Of a DNA stretch of 64,000 nucleotides, positions 9,826 through 18,073 are shown piece by piece. The notes below the pieces were generated by a model. It worked only from the letters and a program-made list of their open reading frames with translations, had not been told where the DNA came from and did no database searches. How positions within the stretch are numbered: position 1 is the first letter of the stretch; every line of letters starts with the position of its first letter. Origin of the DNA: Allobrachymonas sp. (lineage in GTDB: Bacteria; Pseudomonadota; Gammaproteobacteria; Burkholderiales; Burkholderiaceae_C); the NCBI GenBank assembly GCA_030529505.1, contig JAUMWT010000005.1:1-64000 (forward strand), given 5' to 3'. The position numbers and the translations under genes are program-made.

Positions 9826-11148
9826 TTGGATAGGCACGCCGCAGGCCAGGGCGCAGCAGCCGCTGCCAAGGCGGCATCGTTCGCATCCACCGAAACGGCG
9901 GCTGCGTTTGCCGGGCGGCTGATCGGCTGGCAACGCCAGCACGGCCGCCACGGCCTGCCCTGGCAAAACACCCGCGACCCGTATCGCGTGTGGCTCTCGG
10001 AAATCATGCTGCAGCAAACGCAGGTGAGCACCGTCATGACCTACTACGCGCGGTTCTTGGCGCAATTCCCAACCCTCATCGACTTGGCCAACGCCAGCGC
10101 AGATGCCGTGCTGGCCCTGTGGAGCGGGCTGGGTTACTACAGCCGGGCGCGCAATCTGCACCGCTGCGCGCAAATCGTGCGCGATGAACATCAAGGCGTT
10201 TTTCCAGCCAGCCAGGCGACGCTGGAGCGCCTGCCGGGCATTGGCCCCTCCACTGCGGCAGCCATTGCTGCTTTCTGCTTTGGCGAGCGCGTCTCCATCT
10301 TCGACGGCAATGTGCAGCGCGTGCTGGCGCGCTTGCTGGCCAGCGATGCCGATGTGTCGCGCAGCGCCGGGCGGCGCAGCTTGTGGCAGGCGGCGCAGCA
10401 GTTGCTGCCTGCGGCCGAGCCTGCCGCCACATTGCCCGATCGCATGGCCGCATACACCCAGGGCCTGATGGATTTGGGCGCTACCGTATGTCTGCCGCGA
10501 CAGCCGGCCTGCCAGCGTTGCCCGGTCGTTGATTTGTGCCGGGCGCATGCCCAGGGGCGGCAGCAAGCCTATCCTTTCAAAACCGGCAAGCTGAAAAGAA
10601 CGAGTGAAAACTGGTGGCTGCTGGCCCTGGTGCGCGAGGTGAACTTGGCGGGTGGAGCCGAGAATGCCTTGGATGCAGCCACTGCAGCGGCTGGCCCAAT
10701 CACCTGTTCAACGAAAAGCGGCGCAGGCAAAAAAGCCAAGCCAGCAGCGGTGCGTGAAGCTGCGGGGGCGGTTCTGCCTGCACCGGCCCTGCAGGCAAAG
10801 GCTGCAGGGCGACTGCGGCTCTGGCTGCAAAAACGCCCGCAGCAAGGCATCTGGGGTGGTCTGCATTGCCTGCCGGTCTTCGCCAGCGAGGCGGCCTTGC
10901 AGCAATTGCTGCAGCAACTGCCTGGCGTGCAAAGCCGCGTGGCGCACCCGGCCATCAAGCATGTGCTCACGCACAAGGATTTGCTGCTGCACCCGATCGT
11001 CGTGCGAGTGGCGGATGATGCAATCCTGCCGCAGGAGTTGGCGGGCGCCTGGCATGCCCAGGCCGAATGGCCCGGCTTGGGATTGCCCGCCCCCGTGCGC
11101 AAATGGCTGGATGCAAGCTTTGCGCCCTTTGCCTTGAGTGGGGATTAA
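9826..11148 (+). CDS. mutY: Adenine DNA glycosylase
   Basis: Removes adenine mispaired with 8-oxoguanine. The 440-residue protein has the catalytic Glu in WLSEIMLQQTQ (59), the helix-hairpin-helix LPGIGPSTAAA, the catalytic Asp in FDGNVQRVLAR (160), and an iron-sulphur site with Cys at 222, 229, 232 and 238 (spacing 6, 2, 5). The C-terminal NUDIX-like 8-oxoG recognition domain is split by an Ala/Gly/Lys-rich insert at about 276-330, not seen in E. coli MutY. No ATG fits the start; a TTG at 9826 with GGAG ten bases upstream is used. It follows the dynamin gene by 31 bases. Confidence 0.93.
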   Translation: MDRHAAGQGAAAAAKAASFASTETAAAFAGRLIGWQRQHGRHGLPWQNTRDPYRVWLSEIMLQQTQVSTVMTYYARFLAQFPTLIDLANASADAVLALWSGLGYYSRARNLHRCAQIVRDEHQGVFPASQATLERLPGIGPSTAAAIAAFCFGERVSIFDGNVQRVLARLLASDADVSRSAGRRSLWQAAQQLLPAAEPAATLPDRMAAYTQGLMDLGATVCLPRQPACQRCPVVDLCRAHAQGRQQAYPFKTGKLKRTSENWWLLALVREVNLAGGAENALDAATAAAGPITCSTKSGAGKKAKPAAVREAAGAVLPAPALQAKAAGRLRLWLQKRPQQGIWGGLHCLPVFASEAALQQLLQQLPGVQSRVAHPAIKHVLTHKDLLLHPIVVRVADDAILPQELAGAWHAQAEWPGLGLPAPVRKWLDASFAPFALSGD

Positions 11149-11625
11149 AAGGTAGCTGAAGCGGATTATTGGATTGAGAGCAGGGCCTCCGGTTGGTTGA
11201 TACCGCCATTGCATCCACGCGGCATTCACATGGGCAAAAGCTGGCCGTGTGGCATCGAACCGAACCGATTTCGTGCTATCTGGCCGATGGGTTGCCGCAT
11301 CAGTTGCTCGCATAGGCGGTGGGCCTTTGGCGGCAAGGCCATGCCAGCGCGCTTCCCATTCTCAAAAACAGAAGCTTCGCATCAAAGCGTTTGGGCAGTG
11401 CGTGCAGGGGTAATGCGCGGAGTGTGGGTGAGGAGCGAAGCGCGGCGTTGCGTTCCATCAGCCAAGGGTTCGGGGCAAGCCTGCAAGCTGGCGTGGAGCC
11501 GAGCAAAAGCAGAGGCCGAGCCGTTTTCGTGCAAGCACATCCAGCAGGTGTTTGGATAAACGCTTGCACTTGGCGCTTTGAACAGCTTCTTGCATCTTTT
11601 CCTATACCCGTTGCTGCATCTGCAT
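11149..11625. other. Intergenic stretch between mutY and rapZ
   Basis: About 480 bases between two convergent genes. Short open frames exist on both strands, but none has a ribosome site or a recognisable product. No hairpin terminator with a T run stands out. Confidence 0.5.
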
Positions 11626-12546
11626 CTACACCCGCGCCAATTCCATTTCGCGGTGGCGCTTCAGGCACACCCAGTCTTGATTGAAATCGCGGTAGAGCTG
11701 TTCGACCAGAAACACCGACCGGTGCTGGCCGCCGGTGCAGCCAATGGCCACGGTCACGTAGCTGCGGTGGTCGTTGGCCAGCTCGGGCAGCCAGTGGCGC
11801 AAAAAGTCGCGGATGTGCGCTTGCATCTGCATCACCTTGGGCTGCTCCAGCAGGAAGTTGGCCACCGGCTGATCGCGGCCGGTGAGCGGGCGCAGATGCT
11901 GCTCGTAATGCGGGTTGGGCAGCATGCGCACGTCAAACACGTAGTCGGCATCGGTGGGCACGCCGCGCTTGAAGGCGAAAGATTCCAGCACCAGCGTGAG
12001 CTGCCGCTGGTTGCTGATGGTGAGCAACTCCTTGACCTGCGTGCGCAGCTGGGCGGCGCGCGTCATGGTGGTGTCGATCACGTGGGCGTGCTCGCGCAGC
12101 GGGGCCAGCAGCAGGCGCTCCTGCTGGATGGCGGCCAGCAGGTCTTTGTCCTGGTCGTTGCTGGTGATGCGCGTGAGCGGGTGTTTGCGGCGCGTTTCCG
12201 AATAGCGCCGCATGATGATTTCGTTGCTCGCATCAAGAAACAGCTGAATCACTTCTACCCCGTGCTCCCGCAGCAGTTCGACCTGCTGCGGGACGAGCGA
12301 GAGCGCGCCTGGGCTGCTGCGTGCGTCCATCGAAATGGCGATGCGCGTGCTGGGCAGGTTTTCGCCCAGATCGCGCAACAGCGGCAGCAGCAGGGCGGGC
12401 GGCAGATTGTCCACGCAGTAGTAGCCGGCATCTTCCAGCGCGTGCAGGGCCACCGATTTGCCCGCGCCCGACATGCCGCTGATCATGACCAGGCGCAAAT
12501 CGCGCAGGGGAGAGGAGGGGATGGAAGAGCGATCGGGTGCGGACAT
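11626..12546 (-). CDS. rapZ: RNase adapter protein RapZ
   Basis: P-loop protein of the YvcJ/RapZ family. In enteric bacteria RapZ guides the small RNA GlmZ to RNase E and senses glucosamine 6-phosphate; whether that circuit exists in this organism is not known. The 306-residue protein has Walker A GMSGAGKS at 24-31, then [13 protein letters not shown], and the C-terminal RNA-binding region with [13 protein letters not shown]. Length and motifs are typical. Upstream is a gene-free stretch of about 550 bases, so it probably has its own promoter. The HPr kinase gene often found next to it is absent here. Confidence 0.93.
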   Translation of the reverse strand: MSAPDRSSIPSSPLRDLRLVMISGMSGAGKSVALHALEDAGYYCVDNLPPALLLPLLRDLGENLPSTRIAISMDARSSPGALSLVPQQVELLREHGVEVIQLFLDASNEIIMRRYSETRRKHPLTRITSNDQDKDLLAAIQQERLLLAPLREHAHVIDTTMTRAAQLRTQVKELLTISNQRQLTLVLESFAFKRGVPTDADYVFDVRMLPNPHYEQHLRPLTGRDQPVANFLLEQPKVMQMQAHIRDFLRHWLPELANDHRSYVTVAIGCTGGQHRSVFLVEQLYRDFNQDWVCLKRHREMELARV

Positions 12547-13100
12547 GGGCGGAAACTTTCAGCGGTGAAATGGATGGCAACAGCCGGGCGGGCGGTGGGA
12601 ATCGGTGCAATCGGTGGGCGGAGCAGGGCCTGCGCGCAGCCCTTGAATACCTTTGAACAAGCCCGGCGCTTTTTGCGCCAAGCCTGGATGCAGGCGGTGT
12701 GCGTGGGTGGGTGAGGCTGGCAGGGGCTTTGGCGGACGGCCTTGCGCCCCATCGCATCGCCCATTACTTCAAGGGAAAACAGGCCCTAGTGTGCCTGAAA
12801 GGATGGATGAAAGGTATGGGTGAAAACGCCGGGGTGAACGAAAGAGCGGCTGGGCAGAGCGGTTCTCCCTGCTTTGTTCCGAGCTTGTGGCTGCTTGGCT
12901 GTCATCTCAAGCCACCTTGGGCGCAGCACATGCCGATGCGGCAGGCCCCACAGCCGCCAGTGCACCGGCGTTTCAGGCGCAGCGCCAGAGCGGCTTGGCG
13001 GCTTGTGCGCCGGTACTGGTTTGAACGGAGTTGAACGAAATGGGCCGACAAATATGGATCGACAAATAGGTCGAAAAACGGGCCGAAAAATCGGCTGCGA
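12547..13100. other. Intergenic stretch between rapZ and recN
   Basis: About 550 bases. Near the recN end (13037-13097) there is a loose run of similar units around TCGACAAATAGGTCG and CGAAAAATCGG. No credible gene, RNA or clear terminator is seen. Confidence 0.5.
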
Positions 13101-14768
13101 TCAACCCTGCGCCTGCGTCAGCATTTCGCGCGCGTGCTCCAGCGAGGCTGGCGATTGCGCGCTGCCGCCCAGCATGCGGGCGATTTCGTGCAGGCGCGTT
13201 TCAGGCGTGAGCAGCGTGACGGCGCTGCTGGCCACGGCTTGCCCGGCGCTGCCCGGCGTTTTGCTGACCTGGTAATGGTGGTTGGCGCAGGCGGCCACTT
13301 GCGCCAGATGCGTGACGGCCAGCACCTGGCGGCTGTGGCCCAGTTGGCGCATCAGGCGGCCCACTTCGTGCGCCACGGCGCCGCCCACGCCTGCGTCCAC
13401 CTCGTCAAACACCAGGGTGGGGGCCTGGTCCACCAGGCTGGTGGTCACGGCAATCGCCAGCGCAATGCGTGACAGTTCCCCGCCCGATGCCACCTTGGCG
13501 ATGGGGCGCGGGGTGGCGCCCGCGTGCCCGGCCACCAGCAACTCCACCTGGTCTTGCCCGTGCGCGCCGGGCTGGGCGCCGGGCTGCACGGCCACTTGCA
13601 AGGCGCCGCCAGCCATGCCCAGCCCTTGCATGGCATCGGTTACGGCTTGCGAAAGGCGGGCCGCCGCTTGCTGGCGCAGTTGCGTGATGCGATCTGCCTC
13701 TTGCTGATAAGCCGCTTGGGCGGTTTGGCAGGCACGTTCCAGCGCGGCCAGGTCTTGTTGTTGTTCCAGCGCCTGCCAGCGTTGCTGGCAGCTTTCCCAA
13801 AAAGCGGGCAGCTGTTCGGGTTGCTGCTGCATGCGGCGCGCCAGGGCCAGCCAGTCGGCCAAGCGCTGTTCCAGCACGGCCAGGCGGGCGGGGTCCAGAT
13901 CGGTGCGGGCCAAAAAGCCTTGCAGATTGCGCGCCACTTCCTTGATCTGGATGTGCGCGCTTTCCAGCGCCTCGGCCCATTCGCCGTATTCGGCCGCGAT
14001 GGCGCTTTGCGCTTGCAGGGCGGCGTGGGCCTGGTGCAGGGCGGGCAGCACGCCGCTGTGCTCGTTTTCGAGCAGCAGGCGGCTGCTTTCAGCCGCATCG
14101 AGCAATTCCTTGGCGTGGGCGAGGCGGCGGTGTTCTTCGTTCAATTGCTCCCACTCGCCTGCGGCGGGGTGCAGGCGTTCGATTTCTTGCAGTTGCCATT
14201 GCAGGCGCTCGCTGGCTTCTTGCGCTTGCGCCTGACTTTGCTGGGCTTGCTGCAATTGCTGCCGGGCCTGTGCCCAGCTTTGCCAGTGTTGGGCGAGCAG
14301 GGCTGTGTCGATTGGGCCGTAGGCATCGAGCAATTGGCGGGTGCTGGCGGCTTGCAGCAGGCTTTGCCAGGCGTGCTGGCCATGAATGTCCACCAGCACG
14401 GCGCCGATGGCGCGCAATTGGGTGGCGGTGGCAGGGGTGCCGTTGATCCAGCCGCGGCTTTTGCCTTGCGCGTCAATCGTGCGGCGCAGCAGCAGTTCTT
14501 CGTCTGCATCGGCGGCGATGCCCATGTCGTCGAGCAGGGCGCGGGCGGCATCGGGCAGGTCAAAGGCAGCGCTGATGTCGGTGCGCGCCGTGCCCTCGCG
14601 CACTACTTGTGCGTCGGCGCGTGCGCCCATCACCAGCTGCAGGGCTTCGAGCAGGATGGATTTGCCCGCGCCCGTTTCGCCCGTGAGCACATTGAAGCCC
14701 GCTTGCAACTCCAGTTCAAGCGACTCCACCAGCACGAAGTCGCGCAGCGTGATGCGTTTCAAGGCCAC
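13101..14768 (-). CDS. recN: DNA repair protein RecN
   Basis: SMC-like ATPase acting in recombinational repair of double-strand breaks. The start is set to the GTG at 14768 (protein starts ALKRITLRDFVLVESLEL after Met) because AGGGAG lies upstream and because an earlier start would overlap nadK by about 80 bases. The 555-residue product has Walker A in LTGETGAGKSILLEAL near the N-terminus, long Gln/Ala-rich coiled coils in the middle, and Walker B TLVFDEVDAGVGG near the C-terminus. The nadK stop codon is only two bases upstream, so the two are very likely translationally coupled. Confidence 0.94.
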   Translation of the reverse strand: MALKRITLRDFVLVESLELELQAGFNVLTGETGAGKSILLEALQLVMGARADAQVVREGTARTDISAAFDLPDAARALLDDMGIAADADEELLLRRTIDAQGKSRGWINGTPATATQLRAIGAVLVDIHGQHAWQSLLQAASTRQLLDAYGPIDTALLAQHWQSWAQARQQLQQAQQSQAQAQEASERLQWQLQEIERLHPAAGEWEQLNEEHRRLAHAKELLDAAESSRLLLENEHSGVLPALHQAHAALQAQSAIAAEYGEWAEALESAHIQIKEVARNLQGFLARTDLDPARLAVLEQRLADWLALARRMQQQPEQLPAFWESCQQRWQALEQQQDLAALERACQTAQAAYQQEADRITQLRQQAAARLSQAVTDAMQGLGMAGGALQVAVQPGAQPGAHGQDQVELLVAGHAGATPRPIAKVASGGELSRIALAIAVTTSLVDQAPTLVFDEVDAGVGGAVAHEVGRLMRQLGHSRQVLAVTHLAQVAACANHHYQVSKTPGSAGQAVASSAVTLLTPETRLHEIARMLGGSAQSPASLEHAREMLTQAQG

Positions 14769-14770
14769 GG

Positions 14771-15739
14771 TCAGGCGCTCCCTTTGTTCCAGTGCAGTTT
14801 TTCGCGCAGGGTGTCGAAGTAGTTCCAGTGCGTGGGGTGCAAAAAGCACACGGCCTGCTCGGCGCGCCGGATCAGCACGCTGTCGCCCTGCTGCAAGGGG
14901 GCGTAATGCGTTTGCGCATCGAAGTTGGCCGTGGCTGCGCGCGGGTTGACGATCTGGATGTGCACTTGGCTGTGCTTGCTGAGCACGATCGGCCGGTTCG
15001 ACAAGGTGTGCGGCGCAATGGGCACCAGCACCCAGCCGCCCACTTCCGGGTGCAGCAGCGGCCCGCCGGCTGAAAGCGCATAGGCCGTGGAGCCAGTGGC
15101 AGTGGAAAGAATCAGGCCGTCGGCCCGCTGGTTGCAGACGAAATGGTTGTCCACCTCCACACGCAACTCGATCATGCCCGATGTGCTTTCGCGGTTGATG
15201 GTCACGTCGTTGAGCGCCAGCGATTCAAACACTTGCGCGCCCTGTTTGAGCACCTGGGCATGCAGCAGGTGGCGCTGGTCTTGAATGCATGCGCCGCGCA
15301 GCATGGGCGGCAGCAGGTGCTCGACTTGATCCAGCGCAATGTCGGTCATGAAGCCCAGCCGCCCCTGGTTGATGCCGATGAGCGGCAAGCCGCTGCCCGC
15401 GAGTTGGCGCGCCACACCCAGCATGGTGCCGTCGCCGCCCACCACCACGGCCACATCGCATTGCTGCGCCATGTCGGCGATGGCGAGCGTGGGATAGTCC
15501 TGATCCAGCCCCGTGTATTGGGCGATTTGCTTTTCGATGGAAAGGCGGCTGCCCGCGGCCACGATGCATTGCGCCACACGCTGCAAAGCATGGGTCAAAA
15601 GCGTGACGGAAGGGGCAGGAGCAGAAGCAGGAGCTGGCGCTGCGCCTGAAGATGTTGCTGCAACGTTGGCGCCAGCGGCAACAGGCGGGGGCAGGTATTT
15701 GCCAATCAGGGCAAGGTGCTGGAAGGCTTGGGCATGCAT
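14771..15739 (-). CDS. nadK: NAD kinase
   Basis: Phosphorylates NAD to NADP. The 322-residue protein starts with the usual FQHLALIGKY strand, has the kinase signature GGDG at 101-104 followed by TMLGVAR, NQGRLGFMTD, and the NAD-binding TATGSTAYALSAGGP. An Ala/Pro/Ser-rich stretch at about 17-44, just after the first strand, is extra compared with most NAD kinases. The open frame extends far upstream opposite hrcA; the ATG at 15739 is chosen because the conserved part begins there. It is divergent from hrcA with only 33 bases between the starts and is followed by recN after two bases. Confidence 0.94.
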   Translation of the reverse strand: MHAQAFQHLALIGKYLPPPVAAGANVAATSSGAAPAPASAPAPSVTLLTHALQRVAQCIVAAGSRLSIEKQIAQYTGLDQDYPTLAIADMAQQCDVAVVVGGDGTMLGVARQLAGSGLPLIGINQGRLGFMTDIALDQVEHLLPPMLRGACIQDQRHLLHAQVLKQGAQVFESLALNDVTINRESTSGMIELRVEVDNHFVCNQRADGLILSTATGSTAYALSAGGPLLHPEVGGWVLVPIAPHTLSNRPIVLSKHSQVHIQIVNPRAATANFDAQTHYAPLQQGDSVLIRRAEQAVCFLHPTHWNYFDTLREKLHWNKGSA

Positions 15740-15772
15740 GATGGCGGCAATTAGATCATTAAAATCATTCGC
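15740..15772. promoter_or_regulatory. Short divergent start region between nadK and hrcA
   Basis: Only 33 bases separate the two start codons, and the interval is AT-rich (ATTAGATCATTAAAATCATT). Promoters for the two genes must overlap each other or lie inside the opposite gene. No CIRCE-type inverted repeat is visible, so autorepression of hrcA is not shown here. Confidence 0.4.
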
Positions 15773-16807
15773 ATGCTGGACGACCGCGCCAAGTTCTTGC
15801 TCAAAACCCTGGTGGACCGCTACATCGCAGACGGCCAGCCGGTGGGCTCGCGCACGCTGTCCAAGGCGGCGGGGCTGGAGCTCTCGCCTGCCACCATCCG
15901 CAACGTCATGTCCGATCTGGAAGAGCTGGGCCTGGTCGCCAGCCCGCACACCTCGGCCGGGCGCGTGCCCACGGCGCGTGGCTATCGTCTGTTTGTCGAT
16001 ACCCTGATCACCACCGAGACCGACCATTTGCAGGGCCGCATCGGTGCTCTCGATGCCATTGATCCCGGCCTGGCGCTGCCGCCCGATCAGCCGCAGAAAG
16101 TGATCGCCAATGCCGCGCGCATGCTCTCGAGCCTGTCGCAATTCGTGGGCGTGGTGATGAGCCCGCGCCACAGCTCGGCTTTTCGGCACATCGAGTTTTT
16201 GCGCCTGTCTGAAAAGCGGATTCTGGTCATCCTTGTTTCGCCTGAAGGGCATGTGCAAAACCGCGTGCTGTTTACCGACAGCGATTTCACGCCCAGCCAG
16301 CTGGTGGAGGCGGGCAATTACCTCAACACCCACTTTGGCGGCCTGGCGCTGGAACAAGTGGCCCTGCGCCTGAAAAGTGAAGTGGAAAACCTGCGCAGCG
16401 AAATCGCCGCGCTGATGCAAGCGGCGATTGCCGCCAGTACCGAGGCCGCGCAAGACGAGCAGAACGAAGTCGTCATCGCGGGCGAGCGCAATCTGCTGGA
16501 GGTGAGCGACTTTGCACAAGACATGTCGCAGTTGCGCCGCGCCTTCAATCTGTTTGAGCAAAAAACGCTGCTTATGCGCCTGCTGGACGAAACCAGCCAG
16601 GCTGCGGGCATCCGCATCTACATCGGCGGCGAGAACCAAGCCATGCCGCTGGAGGAGCTTTCGGTCGTGAGCGCGCCCTATGCCGTTGATGGCCAGGTGG
16701 TGGGCACGCTGGGCGTGATCGGCCCCACGCGCATGCCCTACCAGCGCATGATCGAGATCGTGGGCATCACCTCGCACATGATCGGCCAGGCACTGAGCCA
16801 AGCCTGA
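15773..16807 (+). CDS. hrcA: Heat-inducible transcription repressor HrcA
   Basis: Repressor of groESL/dnaK-type heat-shock operons through CIRCE operators. The 344-residue protein begins [18 protein letters not shown], with the winged-helix DNA-binding part in about the first 100 residues ([20 protein letters not shown], then [16 protein letters not shown]), followed by the long GAF-like domain ending in the HrcA pattern [17 protein letters not shown]. Size is usual for Betaproteobacteria. The nadK/hrcA divergent arrangement is common in the order. No heat-shock gene lies in this window. Confidence 0.95.
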   Translation: MLDDRAKFLLKTLVDRYIADGQPVGSRTLSKAAGLELSPATIRNVMSDLEELGLVASPHTSAGRVPTARGYRLFVDTLITTETDHLQGRIGALDAIDPGLALPPDQPQKVIANAARMLSSLSQFVGVVMSPRHSSAFRHIEFLRLSEKRILVILVSPEGHVQNRVLFTDSDFTPSQLVEAGNYLNTHFGGLALEQVALRLKSEVENLRSEIAALMQAAIAASTEAAQDEQNEVVIAGERNLLEVSDFAQDMSQLRRAFNLFEQKTLLMRLLDETSQAAGIRIYIGGENQAMPLEELSVVSAPYAVDGQVVGTLGVIGPTRMPYQRMIEIVGITSHMIGQALSQA

Positions 16808-17042
16808 TTGCGATTGGCTGGGCGGACGGCTTTTTTCAGATGGCGCTTTTCAAGGCCATCCGCCTGCCGAGCTGTTCTGGCCGAGGATCACGCCTTGGCA
16901 ACCAGACGCCTTGGCCCGTGATGGCCTTGTGCAGCGCCAAGCATCCCCAAAAATGCCCACCCATGTGGCGAGCAGGTTTCTGCGTTGTTGGCATCCTTGG
17001 GTTTGGCGGGCCAGCCGCATGGCTTGTGCGTGGCCTGGCGCT

Positions 17043-17720
17043 TCATGGCTGGGCCACATGGCCCTTGAGGAGCTGTGCTTGGCTGGCGTTGGAACGTTTG
17101 TGAACGTGGACCACGGCTGGCTCGGGCAGGCGGCAGGTTTGCCAGATGGGGGGCTTGCCGCCAAGCGCCATCACTTCTGCTTGCAGGCGCTGCTGAGCGG
17201 CGGCATCGAGCTCGGGCGGCACGGTGCAGCGAATGTCGTAATCCACGCCAGAGGCCAGCAGCAGCTGGAGCGATTCGCGGGCGGCAGGGCCGCCGTCGCA
17301 GCCCACGATGGGGGCGTAAGCATCGAATGGGGCTTTGACGTCAAAGCCCACCCAATCCAGCAAGGGCAGCACGGCGGCCAGCCGTTCAGGGTAGATGCCT
17401 GCCGTGTGCAGGGCCGTGGCAAAGCCCATGGCCCGCACTGCAGCAATGGCATCGGGCAGGCCGCTTTGCAGCAGGGGCTCGCCGCCGCTGAAGACGACGC
17501 CATCGATCAGGCCCTGCCGACCGGCCAGCCAGTCCAGCACCTGCGGCCAATGCAGCGCGCTGCTTGGGGCGCAGGCGCTGCGTGGCTGCAGATGCTGGTT
17601 GTGGCAATAGCTGCAGCGCCAGGGGCAGCCCTGGCAAAACAGCACGGCGGCCAGCCGGCCCGGAAAGTCGATGGTGGTGAAGGGCACCAGCCCGCCCACT
17701 GCAAGCGGCCTTGGCTTCAT
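17043..17720 (-). CDS. nrdG: Anaerobic ribonucleoside-triphosphate reductase activating protein
   Basis: Radical SAM enzyme that makes the glycyl radical in NrdD. The 225-residue protein has the [4Fe-4S] motif CPWRCSYC with Cys at 32, 36 and 39, VFSGGEPLLQ for SAM binding, and FDVKAPFDAY. This is longer than E. coli NrdG and similar to the betaproteobacterial form annotated as an anaerobic RNR activator. The ATG at 17720 overlaps the stop of the small upstream gene as ATGA, so translation is coupled. It is the last gene of the set nrdD, glycyl-radical ORF, nrdG. Confidence 0.9.
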   Translation of the reverse strand: MKPRPLAVGGLVPFTTIDFPGRLAAVLFCQGCPWRCSYCHNQHLQPRSACAPSSALHWPQVLDWLAGRQGLIDGVVFSGGEPLLQSGLPDAIAAVRAMGFATALHTAGIYPERLAAVLPLLDWVGFDVKAPFDAYAPIVGCDGGPAARESLQLLLASGVDYDIRCTVPPELDAAAQQRLQAEVMALGGKPPIWQTCRLPEPAVVHVHKRSNASQAQLLKGHVAQP

Positions 17721-17992
17721 GCGCGGGTGTGTGCTTGGCCGGGCTGGCTGCCGGGTGCTGTGCCGCTGATAGCCGCTTCGACGAAGTGGCGGCGCTCGCG
17801 GTGCTCGCTTTGCTTGCCGGGGTTGAATTCGGACGTGGGGCGGTGGTAGCCCATCACGCGGGTCCAGACCTCGCAGCGTTGGCGCTCGTGCTCGGGCAGG
17901 GTGCTGGCGTCCTGGGCCGTGGCCTGGGCAGCGGGGTTGGCCGCGGCATGGTGGATCGCGTTGGCCTGTTGGCAGGGGGTGCGGGTGTGCAT
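17717..17992 (-). CDS. Small protein carrying the NrdD glycyl-radical site
   Basis: A 91-residue protein whose residues 38-70 (RCEVWTRVMGYHRPTSEFN then PGKQSEHRERRHF) line up with the extreme C-terminus of one-chain class III reductases such as E. coli NrdD (RRVCGYLG, then FNAGKQEEVKRR). Gly 48 in RVMGYHRP is the expected radical glycine. The gene has a perfect ribosome site (AAAGGAG, six bases before the ATG at 17992), starts about 80 bases after the nrdD stop, and overlaps nrdG by ATGA. It is therefore a real separate gene and not a frameshifted tail. The first 35 residues are of low complexity. Confidence 0.85.
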   Translation of the reverse strand: MHTRTPCQQANAIHHAAANPAAQATAQDASTLPEHERQRCEVWTRVMGYHRPTSEFNPGKQSEHRERRHFVEAAISGTAPGSQPGQAHTRA

Positions 17993-18073
17993 GATGACTC
18001 CTTTCTAAGTAGTCGATGAGCCAGCGGCTCGGGTGGGTTAAGCGGTGAAAAAGATGAAGGGCAAAGGCCGTGC

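Noticed and set aside
7842..10037. 731-codon open frame on the minus strand opposite the dynamin-like gene
   Set aside because: It is a shadow: the product is His/Gln/Leu-rich without domain features, while the plus strand carries all GTPase motifs.
15740..16801. Extension of the nadK frame to 676 codons
   Set aside because: The extra N-terminal part is antisense to hrcA and lacks homologous features; NAD kinase begins at 15739.
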